Of a DNA stretch of 32,336 nt, positions 14,917 through 23,519 are shown in pieces. The translations under genes were made by a program, and so were the position numbers. The notes below the pieces were generated by a model. The model searched no databases, was not told the DNA's origin, and saw nothing but the letters and a program-made list of their open reading frames with translations. Numbering within the stretch: the first letter of the stretch is position 1; every line of letters begins with the position of its first letter. Source of the DNA: Deltaproteobacteria bacterium (GTDB taxonomy: Bacteria; Desulfobacterota; DSM-4660; Desulfatiglandales; Desulfatiglandaceae); NCBI GenBank assembly GCA_022340265.1, contig JAJDOH010000292.1, positions 1 through 32,336 on the forward strand, given 5' to 3'.

Positions 14917-17618
14917 TTATCGGCTTTCAGGGCATCACCGGGTCCCACTGTTACGAAAACGTAGCGCTCCGGAAGGATGATATCCTTCACTGCCCGGTTG
15001 ATGTCGTTTTTGGTTACGGATTCAATGCGCTCAATGTATTTCGGCATGTGGTCAAATCCCACGCCGTAGAGTTCGTCCAGCGCCATCTGCATGGCCTGGC
15101 TGCCGTTGGTCTGCATGCCGATCTTGAGATTGCCCAAAAGATATCGTTTGGCTGCCGCCAGTTCTTTGTCCGTCAATCCTTTGTCTCTTAGAAACGTCAG
15201 TTCATCAAAAACGGCTTTTTCCGCCTGCGGAAGCTTGTCCGGATCGCATGCCAGATAAACGCCGAAAGACCCGGTTTCAAGGCCTGGACTTCTAAAGGCC
15301 GTCACGCTGTAAGCGAGACTCCGCTGATCCCGGAGCTTCAGGAACAGTCTGCCTCCCATACCGGAAAGGGCCGTGTCCACCAGGGCCATGGGGGCGTTAT
15401 TGATGTTCTTGAGATCGGCGCCCAGATAGCCCACTGCAAGGTGTGTCTGGGCCCCCGGACGCTCGATATGGGCCTTTCTGGGACCGGTCAAAGGGGGTTC
15501 CGGTTTGATCTCCGGCAGGATTTTTGTGGAGGGTTTAAAAGGTCCGAACAGGGTTTCCAGATAAGGGACCAACTGTTTCCGGTCCAGGTCGCCCACAATG
15601 GCCAGCACGAAATTCGAGGGGATCCGAATGGATTCGTACCACCCTTTCAGTTCCTCCCCTGTTATCCGGCTGATGGTTTCCGGGGTCCCGGTGGACGGGT
15701 GTCCGTAGGGGTAATGGGGATAGAGCGTCTTGTAGAACAGCTCAAAGAGTTGGGCCGTGGGGCGGTCCTTCTTGGCGCGAATAGCCGCCAGGATGTCTTC
15801 CCGCACTTTTTCAATTTCATGGGAAGGGAAACTCGCATGAAGCACAACATCGGAGAGAAGATCCAGACCCGCATATAGATCTTTGCTCAGAAATTTTCCG
15901 GAAACACCCAGACTGTTTCTTCCTGAAAATCCTTCAAGGCTTCCCGCCCAGGATTCCACGGTGGCGGCGATATCAGCAGCGGTTCGCTTTCGGGTGCCCC
16001 GGGTCAGCATTTCGGCCACAAAATCCGATATGCCCCACTCCCCATCTTTTTCCAGCCGTTTTCCCCCCAGAAAAACTCCCACCATGGAGACTTCCGGAAC
16101 CCGTTTGTTCTCTTTTATGATAACGCGCATGCCGTTTTTGAGTACGCGCATTTCAGTAGGGTTGTTGAGCTTAGTGGGCAGGGATTCCGTTTTGGCGGGG
16201 GCCGCTTTAAAAAAAGACATCACCTCATCCGCATCGAGATGGATCTTTTCCCCTTCCGGCGCCATGACGCCGATGGAAAGATTTTCAGGCCGCAGATAGG
16301 TTTGCGAAACCCGAAGGATATCTTCAGCGGTAACCTGTTTTATCCTGGCCAGATAGTCATCCGCATGGTACATGTCTCCGGTCATGGTCTGGAAAAACCC
16401 GAGCGTGCTGGCCTGGCCGGCCATATCTTCCATATCAAAGACAAATGACGCTTCGGCGGCGGTCTTGGCTTTATCCAGTTCTGAAGGGTCGACGGGTGTC
16501 CGTGCCACACGCGAAATCTCTTTTCCGATAGCGGCAAGGGCCGCCTTCAATTTTTCCGGCTGAAGGGTTGCATCCACTGAGAATAGGCCGGGATCGGCCA
16601 TTGCATAGGTGTCGGCACTCACATCATAAACCAGATTGGCGTCCATTTTAAGCCCGGTGTAGAGTCGTGAACTCTTGCCGTTTCCCAAAATACTTTCCAG
16701 AACATCCAGCGCATACATGTCTTTGTGCGTCAAAGCGGGAATGTGCCAGCACATATCCAGGTAAGCCTGCTGGACACGTGTATTAATAACGGTTTTTCTA
16801 AGTTCCGTCTGAGGGGGTTCTTTGGGTCTTGCGGGTTCGGCGCCGGTTCGTTCAGGAAAATTCCGAACCAGTTTTTCGATGGTCTTAAAGACCTTTTGCG
16901 TCTCAAAGTCTCCCACCGCCACCACCACCATGTTTTTCGGTGTATACCATTTGTCCACGTACTTCAGTATCATTTTTCGGTTGAAAGACCGAATGGTCTT
17001 CTCATAACCGATAATCGGCCGGCCGTAAGGGTGCTTGTTGTATGCGAGACGCATGATGGTCCAGCTCAGCTGGTTCTCGGGTATATCCAGCGAACGCCGG
17101 TACTCCTCGAGAACCACCTCCTTTTCCTTTTTCAGTTCCTCCGGATCGAAAAGGGCGTTCTGAACCGCATCCAGCAACACATCGAGTGCGGTATCCAATC
17201 TGGCGCTGTCAATTTCCACATAATAAACCGTGCGGTCGAAAGAGGTATATGCGTTGATCCGCCCCCCTGCCGTTTCAACGGCCTTGGCAATCTCACCGGT
17301 GCTCTTGGTGCGCGTTCCCTTGAAAATCATATGTTCGATCTGGTGGGTGATTCCCGCTTCCTCCGGTGTTTCATTGGCACTTCCGGTTCTTACCCAGACT
17401 TGAACGGACGCCACCGGTGCGCTGTGATCTTCCTTGAGGATGACGGTGAGGCCGTTTTTAAGCGTATATCGCTTGGCCCCTTCGGTGACGGAAGCGGCAT
17501 GGCCGGAAGGAAGAAATGCGGTTGTCAGGAGGGCCCACAGCATCAGAAAAGAAATGAAAAATTTTACAATAATCGCATTTTTTCTTTTTTTTAGGACTTT
17601 CAAGATATTAGCCTCCAT
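14910..17618 (-). CDS. Secreted or periplasmic M16 family zinc peptidase with two M16 units
   Basis: This protein of about 900 residues begins with a basic stretch and a hydrophobic segment (FFISFLMLWALLTTAFLP) ending in SGHAAS, a signal peptide. The first M16 unit follows, with the inverted zinc motif HQIEH (H92, E95, H96) and the downstream acidic stretch EKEVVLEEYRR that supplies the third ligand. The second unit aligns at GISDFVAEML, where all three HxxEH residues are lost, but it keeps the RSLAYSV substrate-binding Arg/Tyr region. One active and one inactive half in a single chain is usual for this PqqL/pitrilysin-like group, which degrades short or unfolded peptides. The ATG at 17618 has only AAAGG upstream. 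A TTG at 17603 has GGAGG 8 nt before it and may be the true start, giving a normal signal peptide. Confidence 0.9.
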   Translation of the reverse strand: MEANILKVLKKRKNAIIVKFFISFLMLWALLTTAFLPSGHAASVTEGAKRYTLKNGLTVILKEDHSAPVASVQVWVRTGSANETPEEAGITHQIEHMIFKGTRTKSTGEIAKAVETAGGRINAYTSFDRTVYYVEIDSARLDTALDVLLDAVQNALFDPEELKKEKEVVLEEYRRSLDIPENQLSWTIMRLAYNKHPYGRPIIGYEKTIRSFNRKMILKYVDKWYTPKNMVVVAVGDFETQKVFKTIEKLVRNFPERTGAEPARPKEPPQTELRKTVINTRVQQAYLDMCWHIPALTHKDMYALDVLESILGNGKSSRLYTGLKMDANLVYDVSADTYAMADPGLFSVDATLQPEKLKAALAAIGKEISRVARTPVDPSELDKAKTAAEASFVFDMEDMAGQASTLGFFQTMTGDMYHADDYLARIKQVTAEDILRVSQTYLRPENLSIGVMAPEGEKIHLDADEVMSFFKAAPAKTESLPTKLNNPTEMRVLKNGMRVIIKENKRVPEVSMVGVFLGGKRLEKDGEWGISDFVAEMLTRGTRKRTAADIAATVESWAGSLEGFSGRNSLGVSGKFLSKDLYAGLDLLSDVVLHASFPSHEIEKVREDILAAIRAKKDRPTAQLFELFYKTLYPHYPYGHPSTGTPETISRITGEELKGWYESIRIPSNFVLAIVGDLDRKQLVPYLETLFGPFKPSTKILPEIKPEPPLTGPRKAHIERPGAQTHLAVGYLGADLKNINNAPMALVDTALSGMGGRLFLKLRDQRSLAYSVTAFRSPGLETGSFGVYLACDPDKLPQAEKAVFDELTFLRDKGLTDKELAAAKRYLLGNLKIGMQTNGSQAMQMALDELYGVGFDHMPKYIERIESVTKNDINRAVKDIILPERYVFVTVGPGDALKADNR

Positions 17619-17655
17619 GTTGCCTTTTTTTCAAGATATTGCATTTCTTTTTCGC

Positions 17656-17683
17656 TTGACACACAATATGTGGTGGATGTAAA
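17656..17683 (+). promoter_or_regulatory. Candidate nrdJ promoter
   Basis: TTGACA (17656-17661) and TGTAAA (17678-17683), 16 nt apart, resemble sigma-70 boxes. Transcription would begin near 17690, downstream of the upstream in-frame ATG at 17670, which supports the later nrdJ start. No cobalamin riboswitch core is recognisable in the leader. Confidence 0.5.
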
Positions 17684-17798
17684 AAAGAAGCTCACGTCAA
17701 AAGGGATCTTTGCTGACACGAATAGAAGCGCTTTGCCAGGTTCCAGTTTTGATTCGCCACCCACAACGAAAATTATAAACATGAACAGGAGAATGTCC

Positions 17799-20291
17799 AT
17801 GGGCCAGAAACGCAAGATTGTTTTTACGGAAGGGGAATCTCTTGATCTGGGTTCTTACAATTGGGACGACAACCGGTTTTCCGATTTTCTGGTCAAAGAA
17901 AATGCCATCGATCCGGATCAGGCCATGGATGTCAGCCGGTTTCTCAGAAAGGAAATTGCCAAACTGGAACTTCAAACCATCACCATGCCCATCATAGAGC
18001 ATATAATTGAAGCCAAGCTACGCGAATTCGGTCTTTCCGAGACGTCGCCGGTGCGATTGGACAAGTCTTTTTTTGTCAAACAGGGGCTTGATTTGTCCGA
18101 CAATGCGATTCGTGTGCTGGAAAGGCGATACCTTAAACAGGACAGGGAAGGGCGGGTTATCGAAACCCCGGAAGCGATGTTTGCCCGTGTCGCTCATCAT
18201 ATTGCCCAGGCGGAAAAGCGCTACGGTGGTGAAGACCGGATCAAAGATGTTGAAGCGGTTTTTTACCGCCTGATGACGGAATTCAAATTTCTCCCCAACT
18301 CACCTACGCTCATGAATGCTGGCCGCGAACTGGGGCAGCTGGCCGCCTGTTTCGTACTCCCCATTGAAGACAGTATGGACGGCATTTTTGATTCTCTCAA
18401 GAATGCTGCACTGATCCACAAGTCAGGCGGAGGCACCGGTTTTTCCTTTTCCCGGTTGAGACCTAAGAAAAGCCGTGTGGGCACCACCGGGGGCATTGCT
18501 TCCGGGCCGGTTTCTTTCATGAAGATTTTTAATACGGCTACGGAACAGGTCAAACAGGGTGGGACCCGGAGGGGTGCCAACATGGCTATTTTAAGAGTGG
18601 ATCATCCGGATATTCTGGAATTCATTGACTGCAAACGAAACAATGAAGAACTGAACAACTTCAACATTTCCGTGGGCGTGACCGATGCCTTCATGGAAAG
18701 TGTCAAGGCAGATACAAACTATGACCTCATTGATCCCAGAGATGGCAAAAAGACGGGTCAGTTGAACGCAAAGGAAGTTTATGATGCCCTCATCCAGCGC
18801 GCCTGGGAAAATGGAGATCCGGGCATCGTATTTTTGGACAAGGTGAACCAGGACAATCCAACGCCGGGTCTGGGTGAAATTGAAAGCACGAACCCTTGCG
18901 GCGAACAGCCCCTTCTGCCCATGGAGGCGTGCAATCTCGGTTCCATCAATCTGGCCAAGTTCGCCGTGGACACTGATGAAGGTCCCGCAGTTGATTACGC
19001 CGGACTCAAAGAGGTGGTCCGGGAGAGCGTTCATTTTTTGGACAACACCATTGACATGAGCCGGTATCCCCTTCCGGAAATCGGTGAAATGGTGAGAGGA
19101 AATCGCAAGATCGGACTGGGTGTCATGGGGTTTGCCGATCTACTCTACCAGCTTAGAATCCCCTATGATTCTGAAAAGGCCCTTGAAACGGCCGAGGCGG
19201 CCATGCGCTTTATTCAGGAAACGTCTCACCAGGCTTCCCGGCAACTGGCGGAAGAACGGGGTGTCTTTGGCAACTTTGACAAAAGTGTTTTCAAGGGGCG
19301 AAAGGACTGCTCCTATCGAAACGCCACCACCACAACCATCGCTCCTACCGGTACATTGAGCATCATTGCCGGATGTTCCAGCGGTATTGAGCCGCTGTTT
19401 GCTCTCAGTTTTGCCAGAAATGTGATGGACAATGATCGGCTGGTGGAAACCAATCCCTATTTTGAAAAAACGGCAAAGGAAAAAGGATATTTCAGTTCTG
19501 AACTGATGGATATTGTGGCGCAGGAGGGTACCATTCACGATATTAGTGCGATTCCAGAGGAAGACCGGGCCGTCTTTGTCACCGCCCATGACATCGTGCC
19601 CGAGTGGCATCTGCGCATGCAGGCGGCATTTCAGAGATATACGGATAATGCGGTTTCCAAAACCGTCAATCTACCGCGGGATGCCACCGTTGAGGATGTC
19701 AAGAAGGTTTACGATCTGGCCTATGCCCTGTCCTGCAAGGGGGTTACCATATACCGGGACGGCAGCAAGGAAAACCAGGTCCTTTCCTTTACGGATAAGA
19801 AAAAGCAGACCCATGGCCGATTCATGACCGCCGTTGAGGAAAGACCCGAAACCCTTCTGGGGTTTACCACCAAGATGACCACGGGTATGGGTGCCCTCTA
19901 TGTAACCGTCACGGAGTTTGAAGGACGGCCCTTTGAAGTTTTTGCTACCATCGGAAAGTCCGGGCGATCCACCACCGCGAAAACCGAAGCCATCGGGCGG
20001 CTGGTTTCACTGGCGCTTCGGTCCGGGGTTCACGTAAGAAAAATCGTGGAACAACTCAAGGGCATCGGTGGCGAACATCCCATTTTCCAGAAGGACGGTC
20101 TGGTGTTGTCCATTCCCGATGCCATCAGCAGGGTTCTGGAAAAGCGGTATCTGCAGGATCAGCCCGCCACCAAAGGGAGTGAGGACGGAAAAAGTCTTTT
20201 GGGAGAGGCGTGTCCTGAGTGTGGCCAGACCATCAGTTTTGAAGAGGGGTGCATGACCTGTCATTTCTGCGGGTTTAGCAAGTGCGGGTAA
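17799..20291 (+). CDS. nrdJ: Adenosylcobalamin-dependent (class II) ribonucleotide reductase
   Basis: This enzyme reduces ribonucleotides to deoxyribonucleotides using a B12-derived radical, suiting an anaerobe. The start ATG at 17799 has AGGAGA with 7-nt spacing, giving 830 residues; the longer in-frame extension to 17670 would begin inside the promoter. Active-site residues are visible: C184 (LAACFVLP) and C378 (MEACNLGSINL) form the redox pair, and N365, C367 and E369 (NPCGEQ) include the radical cysteine. C367 and C378 are 11 apart, as in the Thermotoga enzyme. A TSCPD-type domain follows (MTTGMGALYVTVTEFEGRPFE), and a cysteine-rich tail (CPECG, CMTC, HFCG, KCG) probably relays electrons from thioredoxin or binds zinc. 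The gene is transcribed divergently from the M16 peptidase. Confidence 0.95.
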   Translation: MGQKRKIVFTEGESLDLGSYNWDDNRFSDFLVKENAIDPDQAMDVSRFLRKEIAKLELQTITMPIIEHIIEAKLREFGLSETSPVRLDKSFFVKQGLDLSDNAIRVLERRYLKQDREGRVIETPEAMFARVAHHIAQAEKRYGGEDRIKDVEAVFYRLMTEFKFLPNSPTLMNAGRELGQLAACFVLPIEDSMDGIFDSLKNAALIHKSGGGTGFSFSRLRPKKSRVGTTGGIASGPVSFMKIFNTATEQVKQGGTRRGANMAILRVDHPDILEFIDCKRNNEELNNFNISVGVTDAFMESVKADTNYDLIDPRDGKKTGQLNAKEVYDALIQRAWENGDPGIVFLDKVNQDNPTPGLGEIESTNPCGEQPLLPMEACNLGSINLAKFAVDTDEGPAVDYAGLKEVVRESVHFLDNTIDMSRYPLPEIGEMVRGNRKIGLGVMGFADLLYQLRIPYDSEKALETAEAAMRFIQETSHQASRQLAEERGVFGNFDKSVFKGRKDCSYRNATTTTIAPTGTLSIIAGCSSGIEPLFALSFARNVMDNDRLVETNPYFEKTAKEKGYFSSELMDIVAQEGTIHDISAIPEEDRAVFVTAHDIVPEWHLRMQAAFQRYTDNAVSKTVNLPRDATVEDVKKVYDLAYALSCKGVTIYRDGSKENQVLSFTDKKKQTHGRFMTAVEERPETLLGFTTKMTTGMGALYVTVTEFEGRPFEVFATIGKSGRSTTAKTEAIGRLVSLALRSGVHVRKIVEQLKGIGGEHPIFQKDGLVLSIPDAISRVLEKRYLQDQPATKGSEDGKSLLGEACPECGQTISFEEGCMTCHFCGFSKCG

Positions 20292-20307
20292 ACCAAAAGC
20301 GATAAGC

Positions 20308-20376
20308 CTCACGCAAAGACGCCAAGACGCAGAGGATCAAAACCCTTGTTTTGGCGGCTTAGCGAGGTTGCGTGAG
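20308..20376. repeat. REP-like nested palindrome between nrdJ and purD
   Basis: CTCACGCAA (20308-20316) and TTGCGTGAG (20368-20376) are a perfect 9-bp inverted repeat. Inside it GCCAA/TTGGC can pair, and CAAAAC/GTTTTG (20338-20353) forms a 6-bp hairpin with a 4-nt loop. The CACGCAAAGACGCCAAGACG text resembles dispersed extragenic palindromes of environmental bacteria. It occupies the gap between two convergent genes and may also end both transcripts. Confidence 0.65.
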
Positions 20377-20416
20377 TAATTCCATCATCCTGCTACGTTA
20401 ACGTTTTTTCCCTCAT

Positions 20417-21706
20417 TCAGGCTTCCTCTTCCCTTTCAACCGCCCGGTAACCGATGTCTTTTCGATAATAAACTCCGTTCCAGTGAATCGTTCGAACCAG
20501 ATCATAGGCTCTCAATTTCGCTTCGCTGACACTGTTTCCCAGGGCCGTGGCGCATAGGACCCGACCGCCGCTGGTTACCACCTGGTCGTTCCTCAGGGCA
20601 GTCCCCGCATGAAAGACCTTGACCCCTTCCGCCTCGGTTTCGGGAAGTCCGGTAATCACATCCCCCTTCTGATAGGCCACCGGGTACCCCCCGGCCGCCA
20701 TGACCACCCCCAATGCGGCTCTCTCGTCCCATTTGGCCTCAATTTGGTCCAGACGTTGTTCAATGGCCGCCAAACACATCTCTGCAAGGTCTGACCGAAG
20801 CCTCAGAATGATGGGCTGGGTTTCGGGGTCCCCGAACCGGCAGTTATATTCCAGAACATTGGGCGTGCCATCCCCCGATATCATCAAGCCCGCGTACAGG
20901 AAACCCTTATAAGGATTCCCTTCGGAGGCCATGCCTTTTACAGTGGGTTCAATGACCTCCCTCATGATGCGGTCGTGAAGTATCCTTGTTACCACCGGAG
21001 CCGGTGAATAGGCGCCCATGCCGCCTGTATTGGGTCCCCGATCCCCGTCATCACGGGCTTTATGGTCCTGACTGGTGGCCAGTGACAAAATGTGCAATCC
21101 ATCCACCATCACGATGAAACTGGCTTCTTCTCCGGTCAGGCATTCTTCTACTATAATCCGCTTGCCCGCCTGGCCAAAGGATTTTCCTGAAAGCATTCCG
21201 TCCGCTGCATCAATTGCTTCGGTTTCTGATGCGGCAATAATAACCCCTTTTCCCGCGGCCAGGCCGTCCGCTTTTACCACAAGGGGAGCACCCAATTCGT
21301 TGATAAAGGCTTTTGCGGCGTCAAAATCCGTAAATGACCGGTAGCGGGCCGTGGGGATGTTATGACGGGCCAGAAAATCCTTACAGAAAACCTTCGACCC
21401 TTCCAGTTGAGCCGCGTTACCGCTGGGGCCAAAACATTTCAGTCCTGCCTGCTCGAACCGGTCCACGATATGCTCTACCAGTGGGGCTTCCGGCCCCACA
21501 ATGGTCAATTCAATATTGTTTTTGAGCGCGAAATCCTTGAGTTCCTCGATACGGTCTGAACCAATGGGAATATTTTCCACGCCGGACTCCCGGTCCGTTC
21601 CGGCATTTCCCGGTGCGACAAATACTTTTTCCACTCTGTCTGATTGGGCCAGCTTCCACGCCAGCGCATGTTCTCTGCCACCACTACCCACTACCAGTAC
21701 TTTCAC
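20417..21706 (-). CDS. purD: Phosphoribosylamine--glycine ligase
   Basis: PurD joins glycine to phosphoribosylamine with ATP, the second step of purine synthesis. The 429-residue protein starts KVLVVGSGGREHALAWKL and has the ATP-grasp landmarks LVVKADGLAAGKGV, VEECLTGEEASF, the substrate site QDHKARDDGDRGPNTGGMGAYSPAP, and VLEYNCRFGDPETQ. Length is normal. The GTG at 21706 was chosen because it is preceded by AAAGGA and gives the usual N-terminus; an in-frame TTG at 21727 would add seven unconserved residues. It lies 40 bp downstream of the hybrid kinase on the same strand and may share its transcript. purA is found at the right end of the window. Confidence 0.96.
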   Translation of the reverse strand: MKVLVVGSGGREHALAWKLAQSDRVEKVFVAPGNAGTDRESGVENIPIGSDRIEELKDFALKNNIELTIVGPEAPLVEHIVDRFEQAGLKCFGPSGNAAQLEGSKVFCKDFLARHNIPTARYRSFTDFDAAKAFINELGAPLVVKADGLAAGKGVIIAASETEAIDAADGMLSGKSFGQAGKRIIVEECLTGEEASFIVMVDGLHILSLATSQDHKARDDGDRGPNTGGMGAYSPAPVVTRILHDRIMREVIEPTVKGMASEGNPYKGFLYAGLMISGDGTPNVLEYNCRFGDPETQPIILRLRSDLAEMCLAAIEQRLDQIEAKWDERAALGVVMAAGGYPVAYQKGDVITGLPETEAEGVKVFHAGTALRNDQVVTSGGRVLCATALGNSVSEAKLRAYDLVRTIHWNGVYYRKDIGYRAVEREEEA

Positions 21707-21746
21707 GGCGTATCCTTTCCGGAGCAAGAATACAGCTCCATTTTGT

Positions 21747-23333
21747 CTATTTCTCCAGTACCTCTTTCATTTTTTCCGCCAGCCCTTTAATGGAAAAAGG
21801 CTTTTGAATGAAACCGTTCGCCCCGGCATCCAGAATTTCCCTTGCTGGGCTATCCAGGGAATAACCGCTGAAAACAATAACCTTGAGTTCAGGCCTTGCC
21901 TCCATGAGCAAGGGATAAACCTGAGCGCCACCCATGTCAGGCAATTTGATATCCAGAAGCGCCACATCAATGGGTTCGGTGTGGACTTTCTGAATCGCCT
22001 CTTCGCCAGTAGCGGCTTCAATCACTGTATATCCGAGCCTTTTGAGCGACGCATGGGTGATTTCCATAACATCCGCCTCGTCTTCGATCAGCAGAACGGT
22101 GCCTTTACCGGGTCCCGTGGCTTGTTCCTGAATGATGCCCGCTTCTGCGGGTTCCTGTTTCCCAAAGGCAGGCAGGAAGAGGTGAACCCGGGTCCCCTGC
22201 CCAGGTTGTGATGCCACGGTAATACCGCCGGAGTGGTTGGTTACAATTCCGTACACGGCGGCCATGCCCAGCCCCCTCCCAATAAAATGGGTGGTGAAAA
22301 AAGGCTCAAAAATTCGGTTCCGAGTTTCCTCAGCCATGCCTTTGCCGTCATCGCTGACAGACACGTGAACATAGGGACCCGGCCGCATCTCCCCTTGGCA
22401 GGAAGCTTCATCCAGTGCCACATTCCTGGCTGAAACCCTGATGCGTCCGTCTTGTTCAATGGCCTCATTGGCATTGGCCACGATGGCTGATATGACCATC
22501 TGCATCTGGGTGCGATCCGCTTTCACCTGCATCAGGTCAAGGGGCAGATCGGTTTCCAGTCGTACAGAAGGCTTCAGGGTGTGTTCCAGAAGCGCCAGGG
22601 TATCTACCAGAAATTCCCTTATGGGGGTGGTCTGCAAATGATAACGTCCGCCCTGCGCATAGGCCAAGAGCTGCTTTGTCAGGTGAACCATTTTATGGGC
22701 GGATGCCTTCATATCCTTGATATTTCCTGTGAAATTATGATCATCCGGCAGATCCATTTCCAGAAGGCCAATATTACCGGTAATGCCGGTGAGCGCATTG
22801 TTGAACTGATGGGCGATACCGCCTGCCAGGGTACCCAGGGCATCCATTTTGCGAGCTTCTTGAAGTTGTTTTTCCAGGTTTTTTCTTCCGGTGATGTCCT
22901 GGCCGAACACGGCCAGTTTGACAACTCCGCCATCATCGTCAAAAACAGGGTAAATATGCCACTCAAGAGCCCTGCTTTGGCGCTTTTCTGAAAAACTGAT
23001 GGGTTGTTTTTCAGTGACGACCTTCAGTGCCTGTGCTCTTCGTGCATCCACCACCCTTTGCGTCAGAAAGTTGTAAATGTTTCCGCCGACAATTTCATCG
23101 GGCGCTTTTCTCAGTCCTTTGGCCGCTGCGGCGTTAATAGCCAGAACAGTTCCGTCCGGATCCAGCAGCAGAACGTTGTCGTGGGATGCATCAAACATGA
23201 CCTGAAGCATTCCTTCTGCATTTTCTGCAAGGTCCTGTTTCAGTCTCTTCAAAACGTTACGGCATTGGAGCAGATCATTTTCCAACCGCGCGACTTTTCT
23301 TGTGAGTTCATCATAAGTTGGTTCCGGGTCCAT
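21747..23333 (-). CDS. PAS-containing hybrid histidine kinase with C-terminal receiver
   Basis: This 528-residue soluble sensor has no transmembrane segment. It starts at the MDPEPTYDELTRKVARLE leader, a coiled-coil opening common to deltaproteobacterial kinases; further in-frame upstream codons lack that pattern. Domains in order are the coiled coil (1-45), PAS (about 50-165), HisKA with the phospho-acceptor in GGIAHQFNNALTG, HATPase (VSVSDDGKGMAEETRNRIFEPFFTTH, then RGLGMAAVYGIV) and a receiver (about 410-525) with VLLIEDEADV, the phosphorylated Asp in LLDIKLPDM, and the Lys of FIQKPF. No DNA-binding output is attached, so it likely passes the signal to another protein. The cytoplasmic input is unknown. 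It is divergent from the pseudokinase operon. Confidence 0.92.
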   Translation of the reverse strand: MDPEPTYDELTRKVARLENDLLQCRNVLKRLKQDLAENAEGMLQVMFDASHDNVLLLDPDGTVLAINAAAAKGLRKAPDEIVGGNIYNFLTQRVVDARRAQALKVVTEKQPISFSEKRQSRALEWHIYPVFDDDGGVVKLAVFGQDITGRKNLEKQLQEARKMDALGTLAGGIAHQFNNALTGITGNIGLLEMDLPDDHNFTGNIKDMKASAHKMVHLTKQLLAYAQGGRYHLQTTPIREFLVDTLALLEHTLKPSVRLETDLPLDLMQVKADRTQMQMVISAIVANANEAIEQDGRIRVSARNVALDEASCQGEMRPGPYVHVSVSDDGKGMAEETRNRIFEPFFTTHFIGRGLGMAAVYGIVTNHSGGITVASQPGQGTRVHLFLPAFGKQEPAEAGIIQEQATGPGKGTVLLIEDEADVMEITHASLKRLGYTVIEAATGEEAIQKVHTEPIDVALLDIKLPDMGGAQVYPLLMEARPELKVIVFSGYSLDSPAREILDAGANGFIQKPFSIKGLAEKMKEVLEK

Positions 23334-23470
23334 TAAAAACAGTCTCCAATCCCTACTGCTGTTTGCGTTATAAAGAGATCCTGAACGGATGATTGCAAAT
23401 TTGGGGCGATTGTCATATCTTAACGGGCTCAGAAAAAAAGCGAGTTCAGTATCTATTTGATTAAATGAAT

Positions 23471-23488
23471 ATTTGAAATTTGTCAAAT
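23471..23488. promoter_or_regulatory. Palindrome overlapping a candidate hybrid-kinase promoter
   Basis: ATTTGA and TCAAAT flank a 6-nt centre in the 186-bp divergent gap. On the minus strand the right arm contains TTGACA (23486-23481), with TAATCA 17 nt further on as a weak -10. The dyad would therefore overlap the -35 box of the kinase and lie 31 bp ahead of the pseudokinase ATG, where it could act on both. Confidence 0.35.
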
Positions 23489-23519
23489 GCTTATGGTCCG
23501 CAAAAAACAGAGAATCTAA

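Noticed and set aside
16725..17594. Open 289-codon plus-strand frame opposite the M16 peptidase
   Set aside because: It covers the HQIEH-containing half of the peptidase in antisense. It shows no family motif and is an antisense shadow.
17670..17798. Upstream 43-codon in-frame extension of nrdJ
   Set aside because: It begins within the candidate promoter and has no ribosome binding site, while ATG 17799 has AGGAGA at 7-nt spacing and a typical N-terminus.
17684..17798. Possible cobalamin riboswitch before the B12-dependent reductase
   Set aside because: The leader is only about 110 nt, and no B12-box-like GCCACTG core or matching secondary structure could be found.
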